Shown here: one piece after another, positions 31,315 through 43,840 of the stretch
How positions within the stretch are numbered: position 1 is the first letter of the stretch
Layout: each line of letters begins with the position of its first letter
Assembly (NCBI GenBank): GCA_016630955.3
Contig: CM050001.1
Span: 186,001-250,000 of the forward strand
Reading direction: 5' to 3'
Source: Didymella arachidicola
Taxonomy: Eukaryota; Ascomycota; Dothideomycetes; Pleosporales; Didymellaceae
DNA: 64,000 nt
The notes under the pieces: model-generated
The model's input: only the letters and a program-made list of their open reading frames with translations
Told to the model about the DNA's origin: nothing
Databases searched by the model: none
Position numbers and translations under genes: made by a program

Positions 31315-32048
31315 TGGGGGGCGATGGACGACGGTGTGGCGGTTGATAGCTACCGTACGTGTGGCAGCAGTCTAGGGCGAGGCACAAGCTCGCGTGGAGG
31401 CATCGACATCACTGAGATGCGGCGGAAGGTGCTTGGCGCCCCACCCGCTGCGCTGTCGCCGAAGCGGCCTAGGCTCTCACGTCCGCGACTCTGCGTCTGT
31501 AGACTACTAGGCAATTCTTGTCGTGCGTAGCAACGAGCCGGCGAACGTCTCTCTGCGCGGAGACACGCAAGCAGGTTCGGCGCGTCACTGACAGCTGCCC
31601 ACCGCGAACCACAGCACACCAGAGCATGCGCCCTGGACAGATTATACCTGCGCTGTGCTAGACGCTGGCGTGACGCTGCCGGGGTGATGGGCGGTGATGG
31701 GCGGTGATGGGCGCTGAGCTGGCACACGCGCGCGGCCCAGCGAATGACGTTCCTTCCCTGGCCCGTGGCTGGCGTGTTTGTAAACAACCGTGCTGCGCCC
31801 GTCAGTACATAGCGACTGCTGCCGCCCGCGCTGCTCGCGACAGACAGCGCATTCATCCACTCTCACGATTTCACGACCCCGTATAATAATCCCCGCGCTG
31901 GTCCGCCGACCTGCTCCTCGTTCGCCGCACTCCCGCTCCTGCATTGCTCGGTTCTTGGTCACGGCGCGCCCTCCGTGCGACAGCAGTCTACCATCGATAC
32001 CGCGACGCATTCCATACCCCCGATTGATTATAGCCGAGTCCACACGCA
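31221..32048. promoter_or_regulatory. Shared upstream region of RPN6 and the coiled-coil gene
   Basis: A divergent promoter interval of 828 bases. It holds a (TG)n run at about 31,273-31,313 and three copies of a GTGATGGGCG-like decamer at 31,684-31,713. A 168-codon minus-strand frame here (31,350-31,856) has Arg/Ser-rich, non-conserved composition and is not called. Confidence 0.6.
31273..31313. repeat. (TG)n dinucleotide microsatellite
   Basis: About 20 uninterrupted TG units just upstream of the RPN6 start codon, followed by a G-run. It may affect nucleosome placement at the RPN6 promoter; this is inference. Confidence 0.9.
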
Positions 32049-35000
32049 ATGTCGACAATGGAGCGCGAGCACTCGCAAGACCGCGAGCTTGTGCGCCACC
32101 ACGGGTCGTCCTTTTCCTCCATGGACCGGACCATTCCTATGTGAGTTGCCGCAGTGAACAGCACCACACGTGACTGACACCCCCAGGTGGGACAGCGCAG
32201 ACCCAGACCGAGCACCGCCGCCGCTGCCCATGAACCCCGGCTCGCCTACACTCACCACTCGTCCCAACACATCGGCCGCGATAATGCGCGCAGCAAAGGC
32301 ACTGGAAGAGAAGGCCCGGGAGAGCCTGCCCACCAGCTCCTACACAGTGAACCCCATGCCCGGGCGGTCACAGGAGCGCTCGCTCGTCAAGGGCAACCAG
32401 CACAAGCGCATGCAGTCGCTACAGCCCAGCAGCGTCCGCGATCTGCGCAGCTATCTCGACACACACAAGTCGCCCGACCGCTCGCCCGAGCGTCCCAAGA
32501 CTCGAGACGGCTCGCGTGGGCGTGAGGCGGAGAAGGACTACTTTGGCAGGGAGGAGAACGCGAGGTTTGGCCAGTTTGGCACCCCGTCGCCGTCCTCGTA
32601 CGACTTCACACACACGCCCACCATCCGGCCCAGCACAAGGGCCATCCTGGAGAACACCCCGCCCTCAGCCACCATGAAGGCGCTGCAGACCATGACCATC
32701 CCCCCGCACATCCTCGACCCTCCCCTCCAGGACATCACCAACTCGTCGACGCCCACACCAGCCGCTGGGCAGCCTCTCGACTCCATCTCTACACAGCTGC
32801 TCAGTATCACAAATATCGTCTCGAGCCTGCAAAAGGACATGTCGCAGCTCAGTCGCCGCAGCAAGGACAACGCCACAGACCTCATCAGCCTGAAAGAGGC
32901 CACCAACAGTCGCGACGAGGACATCCGCCAGTCGCTGAAAGACCTGCTGAGCACTATGAGCGAGAAGCAGAAAGCGGCGGCGGCGGCTGCTGCAGCTATG
33001 CACGAAGCCCGGTCCACACCACTGAATCTTCACGATCCTCACATGACGCCGACGAAGCAGTTTACATTTCCGCACATGTCGTCCCCAGGCGCATGGGCCG
33101 ATGAGAGAATGGGCAGCCCCAACCCATACTCTGTAGAAGGCGCCGCGAGTGTCGCCATGCTGGAGAAGATCATCCGCGAGATGGTCACCAAGGACGGCCA
33201 GGAACGCTTGATTGCGAGTCTCCAGGTCATTGTCGACAAGGCCAATGGTGACACAGCGAAGAAGGTATCTGAGCTGGTCGAGTTCGTCAAGTCAGGCTCA
33301 GCTGCCAGCAACCTCGCCCCACCAGGCTCAGCATCCTTTCAGCCATCTCCAGGATCCGGCGCACTAACACGCACCTTATCTGACGGCTACACTCAGAACT
33401 CCAACAGCCCCAAGGCAGCCGACTTCGTCAGCGATGAGATGCTCAGGTACCTTCGTAAGATCAAGGACAGCGCTGCTGAGAACGGCTGTGTGACCATGGC
33501 GACCAAGACACTCGTTCAGGAACTGCGCGGTGAGGTTCTTGGGATGGGCCGCGAGCTGGCACGCAAGATCGAAGAGGCCGAACAGGCCAAGGCCGATCAG
33601 CCAGAACAAGCCACACAAGAGATCAATGCCATCATCCAGGAAGGTCTCGACGATCTGAAGGAACACATGGACAAGGTCATGCGCGAGCGGCGGCGACAGT
33701 CCATGTCTTCGGTCGTCACCCGGGGTACTGTCGACAACAACGAGGTCTACGATGTGGTCAAGCATGCACTTGCTGAGCGAGGCCTCGACGAGTACACTGC
33801 GCAAGGAGCGCCTCTTGACAAGGAAGCCATTGTGGCTGCCATCCGCGAAGCTTACGACAGCGTCGAGATGAAGCCCAACGTCGAGATCCAACAGTTCGGC
33901 CTGGAGCGCGACGAGATTCTCCAGTGTCTTCGGGAAGGACTTCAAGACTACAATGGTTCCGGCGCTGTCACGAGAGAAGAAATCGCCGACATCGTCCAGG
34001 ATAATTTGCAGCAACTGCGTCTCCCGCCTCCGGTCAACGAAGCGAACGAGATGCGTGAAGAGATCCTCATGGCTGTTCGCGACTCCCTTGAGGAGCTGAA
34101 GCCGACTCTTGCCTCCCAACAGCCTCCCACTGACGGTCTGACTCGCGAGGTGCTGCTGGACGCTATCAAGGAAGCCCTCTCAACACATGAGTTCGGACCA
34201 CAGGAGGTCGAGATCCCCCAGGAGGCCCTGTTTGACGCCGTCAAAGCCGGTCTGGAAGCGTCTCAGCCAGACGTGGATGCGAACAACGAGGTGGTCGTGC
34301 AGCGTATACAAGCTCTCGTGGAGAGCATGCACTCTGAGTTCAAGGACTACTCGGCAGCTAATGGACGCGATACTGAGCAAGTCTTGGATGCCATGCGTGA
34401 CGGTCTCGACAAGCTAGGAGCCGAGCTGCAAGGTCATTTCGACAAGGCGCCCGACGCGGCTCACCATGATGCCATCATCGACAGCTTCCGTGTCGAACTT
34501 GATAAGTTGCGCGAAGATGTGCAGGGATACGTTGCTGAGGGACCTCGAGGAGACCAAGAATGGAGCCGCGGCGATATGGTTACTTTTATCAAGACTGAAC
34601 TTGAAAATCTCCACGAAGGCTTGAGCGCGAAGCTTGCTCCTGGGTCCGGCGACAAGGAGGAGCTGCTCGCTGCACTGAAGGCTGGATTCGCTGAGATGAA
34701 CTCGCAGGTCGCTCTACGCAGTGAGGACGCCGATTCGAACGAGGACATCAACGAAGCCCTCAAACACGAGTTCGATCAACTCAAGGAAGTCATTCTCGGC
34801 GACACTGCTGGCCACAAGAACGATATCTTGGAAAAGCTCGAGGTCGGCTTTGATGGACTGCAAGTTGGCCTTCGCGAAGCCACCGCCACATCAGGATCCA
34901 ATGATGATGTTCTGGCTGTGCTAAAGGAGGAGTTCGAACATCTTCGCGAAACACTTGGTGCCTCCATCGTCAAGTCCGGTGGCGCCGACAAGGATGACAT

Positions 35001-38000
35001 TGTCGACGCTGTCCGTGAGCTCTTGGGCGAGCTACGTGCCGCTAGCGATACAACCTCCAAGGAGAATGTCACCACCTTGCAAGCCGACCTTGAAGCGCTG
35101 AAGGAATCGCTAGGCAGCGCACTTGTTCCTGCCAGCGACAGCGACAAGGCGGAGATTCTGGACGCCATCAAGGTTACCCTCGAAGAGATCAAGACAACTT
35201 CTGGAGGAGCAGGTGTCAACGAAGAGCTGCTTGAAGCTTTCCGAGGAGAGCTCGAACAGATCCGCCAGTCCGACGGCCTCACCCGACAGCACGGTCGTGC
35301 TGATACAGAGGAAGTCCTGGAGGCTGTACGGCTTGGACTCGACGACCTTCGCTCACACCTGGAGAAGAAGCTGGATGGCCCTCGCGACGGCTCTTCGTCT
35401 GGCGAGATTGTCGATGCTCTCAACGACGGTCTCGAAGGCCTGAGGGCAGACCTCACTAAGCTTAACAGCAAGCCTGTCGACATGACTGTCTCCTACGAGA
35501 TCCTCGACACACTCAAGGAGGGCATCGCCTCTCTCCGCGAGGATGTCGCTCTCCTCAAGAGCGCTGCTCAAGCACCTCCACCTGCCACCGCACGCGAGGT
35601 CGAGGTTGAGGTCGAGGTTGACGCCGTGCCCACTGGCAACGAGTTGGTGCTTGCCGACGCTCCTGGTGACGGACCTGCTGGTGAGCGGGAGATTGTCGAC
35701 GAGCCAGCAGCTGCACCGACAGCGGAGAAGACCGAGGAGACCACGAGCCGCGAAATCGTCACCGACTCGACCCAGCGCAATGATGTCGACAAGATGGAGT
35801 TCATACTGTCCCAGATCCACGCGAAGGTCGAGGCCATGGATGCCAACGCTCAGAACTCTGCTCCGGCTGCTGATGCACCTGTTGCTCCCGGTATTGTGAT
35901 GAAGGACGACCTTGTCTCCATCGAGTCCATGCTCAAGGAAGTTCAAGCAGCTGTTCTTGTTCTGCAAGAGCGCGATGCTCCTGTACCAGTGCTTGAAGGG
36001 ATTGCCAAGAAGGAAGACACTGACGCGATTGAAACCCTCGTCGCCAACACCAAGGCCAAGATTGAGGAACTTGTCTTCCCCGACCCCGCAACTGCCGTTA
36101 CCAAGGAGAACCTGGAGGATGTCGAACTGGTCGTGCGAACCACTTCTGAGGCTTTGGACGCTTTGGCCAAGAAGTTTGAGGAGGAGGGCGCAACCAAGAC
36201 TGACGTCACTGTTGTGCAGGTCATCGCTGACGATATCAAGACCGCTCTTGATGAGATGAAGGCCGCGAAGCCCGACGATGAGGAGAACCCCAAGGCCACC
36301 AAAGCTGATGTCGACGCTGTCTCCTTGCTGGTCGACGATCTCAAGGCTAAGCTCGATGACCTCAAGATCCCGGATCCGGACGAGATCCCTTCCAAGGCCG
36401 ATATGGAACAACTCACCGGTCTCATTCACGAGTTCCGCGACAGTCATGAGAAGATGAAGGACACATACGAGGAGGACATCCTCAAGACCGCAAACAACTT
36501 TGACGATCGGCGCAAGGAAGCCGAGTCTGTTGTGGAGACAATCTCTGAAGTAAAGACCGCTCTTGACACTATGAAGGAGGAGATCCTGATCAACTTCAAC
36601 GAGGGTGGGTCTATCGAAAGCCTCAAGACATGTCTCACCACTCTCCAAGAAACCATTGGTGCTAACAACGTCACCGCTGATGTCAAGGAGCTCATGGAGA
36701 CCCTGACTCGCGAATTTGAGCGAGCTCACGGTTCCATTGAGGGTCTTCAAAACGAGCATACCGAGAAGTCTGCACTATACCTTGAGAAGCACGATGAGAT
36801 CAAGGGTGCCATTGTTGCCGACTTCACCGAGAAGCTTGAGGACAAGTTCAACACTTTGATGGCAAAGTACGATGACGCGCAGCTTCTCGCAGACGAGCAG
36901 GCAAGGGTCATGAAGGAGAAGGCCGAGGAGCAGGAGAAGATCCTCGAGAGCACGAAGGCGATGGCTGACGAGCTGCGTCTGACGATCGACACACTCGGTG
37001 CCACCGTCGCCGGCATGAATGAGCGCTTCGAGGAGCACCAGACCAAGATGGGCGCCGACTCAGCGACAGCATTTGAGAAGCTGGACGGCTCACTCGAGAA
37101 GATCGACGGTGCTGTAGCCAAGTTCGAGGAGCAGAAGGCCGAAGACAAGTCCGAGCACTCCCATACCCGTGACGAGCTCAAGAACATCGAAAACATCTTC
37201 ATCGGTCTTCAGGACGAGATCACTGAACACAACCCCAAGTTCATGATGGCCCTTCGCGAGATTGAGGCTCTTGTCAAGGCACACTACGACCACGCTCAGA
37301 AGTCGAAAGAGGAGGCTGAGGAGCATACGCGTGCCATCAACGAAGAGGCGAAAGCACGATCTGAGCAGATCCAGGAGCACTTCGCGAACCTTCCCAAACT
37401 CCTTCCGGCTCCACCCCCCGAGCCCGAGAAGTACGACGACGCCCCTGTACATGAAAAGCTTGACAAGCTACTTGCCATCGAGCCCACAGCGACATACGAC
37501 GATGCAGTCGTTCACGAAAAGCTCGACAAGCTCATTGTCCACGCGGACGATGCAAGCAAGGCAGCTGGCCAGCTCGAACGATTAGACGAGATCCATGCTC
37601 AGGTCAAGATGACAGCTGCCGAGGTCAGCGAATTCGTTGCCAAGCAAACGCAGCTTACTCTTGAGGGCAACGAGTCGAAAGAGCGCGAGGCAGAAGAGCT
37701 GGCTCTCCTTGTTGAGCGCCGCTCTGCGCAAAAGGAGCAGCTCGAGGCCGACCTCGAGAATCTCAAGACTGAGAAGGGTGCATACAAGGAGCAGCTCTAC
37801 GCGGAGCTTGATGACCTGAAGGCCGAAAAGGAGCATGTTTTGCAAGAGCTGAAGGAGGAGAAGGCCCGCGTCATGGAGGAGTTGAAGGAAGAGAAGGATC
37901 GTACCATGCAGGAGCTTAAGGAAGAGAAGGACTCACTACTCGCTATTGTTGCATCTCTTCAGGCTGAGCGGGAGAATCTCGCCAACCAGAAGGTCCGCCT

Positions 38001-39126
38001 GACAGGTGAGGTGTCTTCTCTCCACACTGCACTCGAGATCCGCCGTGAGGAGCTGCACCTGATGGATGCCAAGGCAGATGCTATGGAGCGTCGTATTCTG
38101 AACAGTATCATGGACCACTCCCGCGCGCTGATGATTGCAAAGGGCTCAAAGGCCCCTAGCAAGCAGAAGAAGCGCATGAGCGTTGATGGCGAGACGGAAC
38201 GTGCCCTGCCACCTAATGCGACCGCGAAGGCTGTCAACATGGCTCTCAAGTCCCGCCCTGCCATTCGCCGCAGCGCACCGAACAGCACCGCCGATCGTCG
38301 TATCTTTTCCCTGAGCCAGATCAGTGGCAATGCAGCTCCTGCAGCAAAGACTCACCTGGCGCCTGTCGTCGCCAATAGCAACAGCGGTATCAAGCGCGCC
38401 CACTCTGTTAAGACCAACCCTCGCAAGACATCCTGGAGCGGCCGCCCTAGTGCTGTTGTCGCCAACAAGGAGAACGCTCCGCTCATTGAGGAGGCCGAGC
38501 CAGATGTCGAGAACCAGGCCCCTGGATCCGTTGCTCCTTCCATCGTTGCGGATGACGTGCAGAGCGAGGCGGGTACCGAACGCCGATACAGCGTCGCCAG
38601 CGAGTCTCAGTATACTGAGAGTCACGTCGAGGGAGAAGCGCCAGGCGATGATGGCCGCTCAATCTACGGCAGCGAGTACACCTACGGCTCTGGCTCATAC
38701 ATGACGGGCAGCGATCTTGACCGCCGAACATCGTATGGATCACAGGCCACTCGCTCTGTCGCTCCTGCTGAGAGCGCTATCGAGGGTGCTTCCGAATCGG
38801 AGTCGGAGTCTGAAGAGGAAGAGGACGACGAGGGCACTGAAAGGCCCGATGGCTCAGAGATCTCTGGCGTCACAGGATCTGAGGTGTCTGATGTCACTGC
38901 CTCGGAGGTCTCGGGGATGCCCATCCCCACAGAGTCAGCCATCGATCGCGCCGTTGCTGCCGTGGCAGAGGAAATGAAGGAAAATCCCAAGAACTTCGCG
39001 GCCTCCGATTCCGGTCTCGGCACCGAGCTCCCCACCGCTGCTCTGGAGCAAGGCTCGTTGGTTGATGCTGACTACTTCCGTCGCGCAGCCGAGGAAGAGA
39101 GCGTCATGGGTAGCACCATCGGCTGA
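32049..39126 (+). CDS. Giant repetitive coiled-coil protein
   Basis: Exon 1 is 32,049-32,140 and exon 2 is 32,187-39,126, joined across a 46-base intron (AT|G) to 2,343 residues. The N-terminal 300 residues are Pro/Ser-rich and disordered. The middle is made of at least a dozen degenerate repeats of about 40 residues built on a pattern like EILDAIKEGLEELR, separated by short Gly/Ser/Asp linkers. Then come long heptad coiled coils (LEADLENLKTEKGAYKEQL, repeated LKEEKARVMEELKEEK). The C-terminal 300 residues are Ser/Glu-rich with an acidic run and tyrosine-rich GSEYTYGSGSYMTGS. No catalytic domain is seen. It is probably a structural or tethering protein of the cytoskeleton, septum or nucleus; the exact family is not recognised. 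Confidence 0.9.
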
Positions 39127-40293
39127 ATGCTCGCGCATGTAAGCTGAGACCTATCGAACTCAGTTCACAGCTCAGAGGGACACTCTGGAACCGGTATTAT
39201 TCCGCTTGCTGACCGGCAAGACCTTGACTCGCTTTTCACTCGCTTGGAACATCACTCGCTTCGCAGTTTGAGATTTGGATCCATGCAAGAAGAGCTTGAG
39301 TTGGTGTTGTTGGTCGACTGGCTGATAGTAACAGTCTGGATCGTATGCTTGGGACATTGGGCTGGACTTTGGAGGACGGTGAACATTCGCTTTTTCTTGT
39401 ACGTACATGGTTTTGCTGCGTTGCTCGTTTAAAGGGTTAAATCAGATTGGGTGTTTGGATATGGAGGTATAGGAAGGGAATTAAGCTTTGGAGTCTGGGT
39501 GCAGTGGGGTTCGGATAATGAAGCGCAATACGATCATCGTTGGGCAATGGTTTGGTACTTGTCTAATAAATGCTCTGACAATTCCGTTCTTAGGGGATGT
39601 GTCTTTTTAACCACTAGCGGATGGCTGGGCGCAGCAATATCTCGAGAGAGTGAATGGGAGTTGCATGTGTGCAAGTGTGGAACGCAGAGCAGAGCAAACT
39701 TCCCTCGTTCTTAATATGTAAGTAGATAGTCCTATGAATCGCTAGGCTGGGCTTTTGTATTGTGGGGCTCTATCTAGGAAGGAAGGAAGGAAGGAGGAGA
39801 GAGGGACTACGGCGTTCATAGCGTTTACCGGGGAAGCAAGGCCGCAGACAGTGCGCGGATAAGGGTGCTGGGTGCTGTGCATGTTTTCGGTTTCTTTATT
39901 AGAATGTGGTAGGTCTTTGATCCCAATTAAAGCTGTCCGTGGATATATTGATTGAGCCTCTTTTGAACCAGGTGACATGTTTCCTTGCGACCAGCAGGAG
40001 CAAGCGGCATACATATTAGACAGGAAGAAATCAAACAGTAGGTTTGTTCGGAGCGGGCACACACTCATTGTTTTGTTGCCCTGTTTCCTATCGAATTGCT
40101 TCGTCACATTCTCTCCATGTTGTTAAGGTTGTTGCCCCCCTTCTCGTTTATTCTTGATGACATGTCTGCACTTGCTACTGCCACAAAAGATCTAGTGTCA
40201 TGAGGATTTTACCCTTCCAACACTTGATGGACGATTAAAATTTTCGTATGGAAGCTTGATTGTTGTACCAAGAACCCTTCTACCGTGTATCAA
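39127..40293. other. Intergenic, no gene seen
   Basis: About 1.2 kb between the convergent coiled-coil and RING genes. It has a short (GGAA)n tract at 39,777-39,795 and only weak frames. It presumably holds both 3' untranslated regions. Confidence 0.6.
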
Positions 40294-41148
40294 TCAACGA
40301 CCCAGATAAATTTCCAGCCCATATATGACGCCGTGCAGGATGAAAATCGTGATATACGTGTCAACAACACTTATCACCGGTTCCGTAAGTATGTTTAGTA
40401 TTGCAGGGATCTTCTCCAGCATGGGTCTCCCCGAGAAGATGGTAGCCAAAGGCCCACGAACCAACCTGCTACACTGCAAGAGCATAGATGCCAACTTTGT
40501 TACCGTAAAGCTGAGCTCTAGCATCTGAACATCGTTCAGAGGCTGTCTGCTTAGTTGCATGCGCAGCACGCGGAGATTATCCACCATTCGGTCGGGCATA
40601 GTTGAGAAATTAGATGATGCAAAATACCACTTCACCTTTCTCATGCCCTTCATCAACATGTGCTGAGAATCAGGCACGATGTGTAGTGGTTGTCGGCAAT
40701 ACGGACACAGACCAGCAGCAGAGTTGGCAGGGTTGCTCATCCATAGCTCAAAGCAGTGATCGCCGACGATGTGGCTGCACGGGGAAAGACGAAGTGGTTG
40801 GCACGCTCGCGGATTGTCGTCTAGCTCTGGAGTTGGGCCACCGATGCAAGGTTCGGACTGGTTGGCGAAGGGCTCTTTGCAGATGAAGCACTCTTCGCCG
40901 TCTTCGACACGTTCTCCGCTGTCATGGAGGAACGAACGCTTTTCAGGAGGAAAAACAAAGTTGTGAATTGGTCCGTAGCGCACAGGTGTTACCCGGCGAG
41001 CTTCTACTTCGAGGCGTAAGTAGTCTCGGATATTGGCTATGATTTCCGCGATGTTTGTGCCAACTTGCCGCATTTGAATCCCGTTGAAGTGTGCGTTCAT
41101 GTTACAGTGGTTGAAATTGTCTGGTTTGCTATCAGAGGTGGGCTTCAT
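40294..41148 (-). CDS. RING-finger protein with C-terminal hydrophobic segment
   Basis: A single-exon protein of 284 residues from ATG 41,148. A RING domain lies at about residues 88-155: CFICKEPF, then a long loop, then the CSHIVGDHCFELWM core and CPYCRQPL, matching the C-x2-C ... C-x-H-x5-C ... C-x2-C pattern of RING E3 ubiquitin ligases. The C-terminal 40 residues are hydrophobic (SVVDTYITIFILHGVIYGL), suggesting a membrane tail. The expected role is E3 ligase activity with an unknown target. Related small RING proteins are common and variable in Dothideomycetes. Confidence 0.82.
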   Translation of the reverse strand: MKPTSDSKPDNFNHCNMNAHFNGIQMRQVGTNIAEIIANIRDYLRLEVEARRVTPVRYGPIHNFVFPPEKRSFLHDSGERVEDGEECFICKEPFANQSEPCIGGPTPELDDNPRACQPLRLSPCSHIVGDHCFELWMSNPANSAAGLCPYCRQPLHIVPDSQHMLMKGMRKVKWYFASSNFSTMPDRMVDNLRVLRMQLSRQPLNDVQMLELSFTVTKLASMLLQCSRLVRGPLATIFSGRPMLEKIPAILNILTEPVISVVDTYITIFILHGVIYGLEIYLGR

Positions 41149-41901
41149 GACATGTATAGCTGGAAACTCTGGTGAATACCCACGGTGAAAAAGATGGCAC
41201 GCACTCCCCTGTGAAAATCAATAGCAGAGCCGAGGTTCGTAGAAGTTCTGAGAAGATCCATGCTGTTCGAATACCTTGGTCTGGATCTACTGTCGATATG
41301 CGGTGCTATACGTTATGATTGCGCGTGGTCAAGAGGCCTAGGGTGATGTTCTATTGCGACTACGCTCCATCTGTTTTGTCTTCATTCGCTTCAAGCGTAC
41401 ATCACGGCCATTGCTTCCATTATCTTCCGATCCGGTATCCATAGATGCCATTCTCAGCATAAATAGCAGGATGTGCCGCGTCTTTGATCAAGAAGCTTGC
41501 GGCCGGATCCAGTGACAGAAATAGTGTTAAATATTGTGAAAGACCGCGGCAGATCACTCGCCGGCTATTGAACCATTGCATTCTCGATCCTCAGCTTGTT
41601 CAGTATTTCCTTATACTTCCACCGTTCAAACACATGATCCTAGATCGAGAAAAAATAGACCGAGCCTACCCAAACTCCGAACGTGAAAGTACATAGAGTG
41701 ACGTCTGTAGAGGCAGATGGTCTAAGTGAATGTATGGATGATCTTTTCACTGTTCAATGTAATGTCAGCATCGACGCCATATGTGCTTTGCGGAAGATGC
41801 TACCAACCAGTCCGTTTCAAGCATAAACTGAGGCAAACGCTACACCAATGTTACCATCGTCCGTGCGTTTGGTCTCTATTCTCCTACCAACATGGCATCG
41901 A
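41149..41901. other. Intergenic, no gene seen
   Basis: About 750 bases with AT-rich tracts and short frames only. Confidence 0.6.
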
Positions 41902-43840
41902 TCAGACAGGCACGCGGTCTTCATATTCATGACTTCCAAGGTTCAGTCCATCCGGCCTGACGTGTGTTGTGGAGGTCGCTAGTCCTGATCGTGTTCTATG
42001 GTGGAAACGTTGAAACCTGATCTCGAGAACGAGGCTTAGAAGAATCGACAAAAACTCAACGATATTTTCCAGTAGTAAGATCAAACCAGAAGGATCTACT
42101 GCCAGCGAAAGCTGGCGCACCAAGATTTTCACGAGATGCTCATCAGAATTGCCCTTGACGCGTCTGCGGAACGATACAAAACTAGCAGTCGCAAGCCAAG
42201 CTAGACCGGCAGACGCACATAGTACAACAGCTGTGGCAACGAAGACACCGATCGAATGACCGGTCTCGTTGATTTGTTGGATGTTCTGAGTAACCATAGA
42301 GATTAGGTGAAAAATCATCATCACTGAGGGGGCTCAACTCACCATCCCGTAGATAGATGATGCCAAGGATATTGGCAGGAACACAAATGCCACTGCCGTC
42401 ACTGTACTGATTCAGCGTTCGTACTCTTTTCCAGAAGCTTTCCGTCGCAATGACTCACATAAAGTGATGCGCCTGCTTTCGTAAATGCTTTGTTCAGCCA
42501 TCTCTGCACTGAGTCCTGGACTGTGCATGGAGATGTGATCTTTCAAACTGGTCTCTGAGCGCTCGAGGAGACAGAAATGAAGCTGAAGCTCGTCTAAAAC
42601 ATGAGCAATTTCATTTCCAGCACAGATTTCGGATGACTCCAGCTGTTTCTTGACGAACTTGGGTATCTTGTCCAGTGACGCGCGCTCGTCATCAATTTCA
42701 GCCCTAAGCTGCGACCATAGCCATCGAGACTGCTTCCACATTCAAGGGGTCACCTTCATATAAGGCTCGTTAGGATTGCGTTTGAAAGCTGCGCTACCTT
42801 TCTTTGGATATATCATTTCAAAGGCCCTGTAATACCGAAGTGACAAATCATCCATTGCGGAAACACTAGATCTTCTGATGAGTGGTACGTATCTTGGAGC
42901 GGTTGAGATGTGCAGTTGCACAACAGCAGAGAAGCATGCAAATAAAGGGCCCAATTTACCTGCTGATCGAGGACGGGAGTGGTCCGACTCCAGCGTCGAC
43001 CGCAGGTAAAACGTGGACTGGCGTTCTATCGGTGCTGGATATGAGACGGTGGAAGATCTGCGTTGATTCACAGTCGTCGAGACCAATGGTTGGATCTGGG
43101 AAGGCGTAGGAGTTGCGAGCAGCGACGGCTTCTGACGCGCTCCTTGTGGATACAATGTGACAGAGTCGACAAGCCGTTCGGCTTCTTCTCCTTGCGTGGA
43201 AGGAAAATGGAAGAGCACAACTAGCAGGGGTGAGCTTATATATCGGCCAGAGGCTCATGCTCACGCACCTGTCTTGGGGCGAAGCCCGGGTATCGCGTCC
43301 AATACAACCAGCGTGAAGTCACCAATGTCCAGAGCCGTATGGTTACCATCCACGTGATGTGCTGCTTCCGTTCCCATGGCTCACTATGTCTATCATGAAG
43401 ATGTTCCCATATATCTGCTGACATATCGAGTCCCAATCCGAGGGCATCAGCAAGTTTGTCGGCACTGCACTCAACGTATGGAGCCCGAGTGATGCCCAAT
43501 ACTACTATAACCACTTGTTCGCTATTTCTGGATCAGCTGTTCCGAGAAGTTCTCGCATCTGCACCAAGTTTTTTGATGCATCTAGAGCGTTTTCATCGTC
43601 TTGACGCTTGGGCGGCTGTAGTCCTAGCGTCCTATCCCACCAACGATACCATTTGATTGGCTGATCTTCGGAGGATGTGTGGGCAACCCACATATCACGC
43701 TCAATAATACCCATATGAAGCCAAGTCGAATCTTCGCTTTCAAGCTGCTGCAAATATGCCGCATGCGTGTCAAACGTTTTGCGTTGCGCGGAATGCGGGG
43801 TTCCCGCATCAGGTGACGGTCGGTTGCTGGAGGTAGACAT
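41902..43840 (-). pseudogene. CorA-like (Mg2+ transporter superfamily) membrane protein, broken
   Basis: Minus-strand exons recover a CorA-type C-terminus: AVAFVFLPISLASSIYGM | NIQQINETGHSIGVFVATAV. The signature Gly-Met-Asn is assembled across the intron 42,286-42,342; other introns are 42,402-42,458 and 43,221-43,264. The N-terminal part starts MSTSSNRPSPDAGTPH at 43,840. Lesions: a frameshift near 43,512 separates NKWL from VVIVVLGITRAPYVE; near 42,745 the family-like EGDPLNVEAV motif is out of frame with what precedes and follows, and a TGA interrupts the flanking frame. The 42,900-42,960 junction is unresolved. It is probably a recent pseudogene; a few sequence errors would give the same picture. 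Confidence 0.68.

Noticed and set aside
31350..31856. 168-codon minus-strand frame upstream of RPN6
   Set aside because: Arg/Ser/Pro-rich low-complexity product in a promoter region; no splice or domain support.
32538..38625. Long minus-strand frames opposite the coiled-coil gene
   Set aside because: They are antisense shadows of a GC-rich, codon-biased gene and have Leu/Ser-rich nonsense composition.
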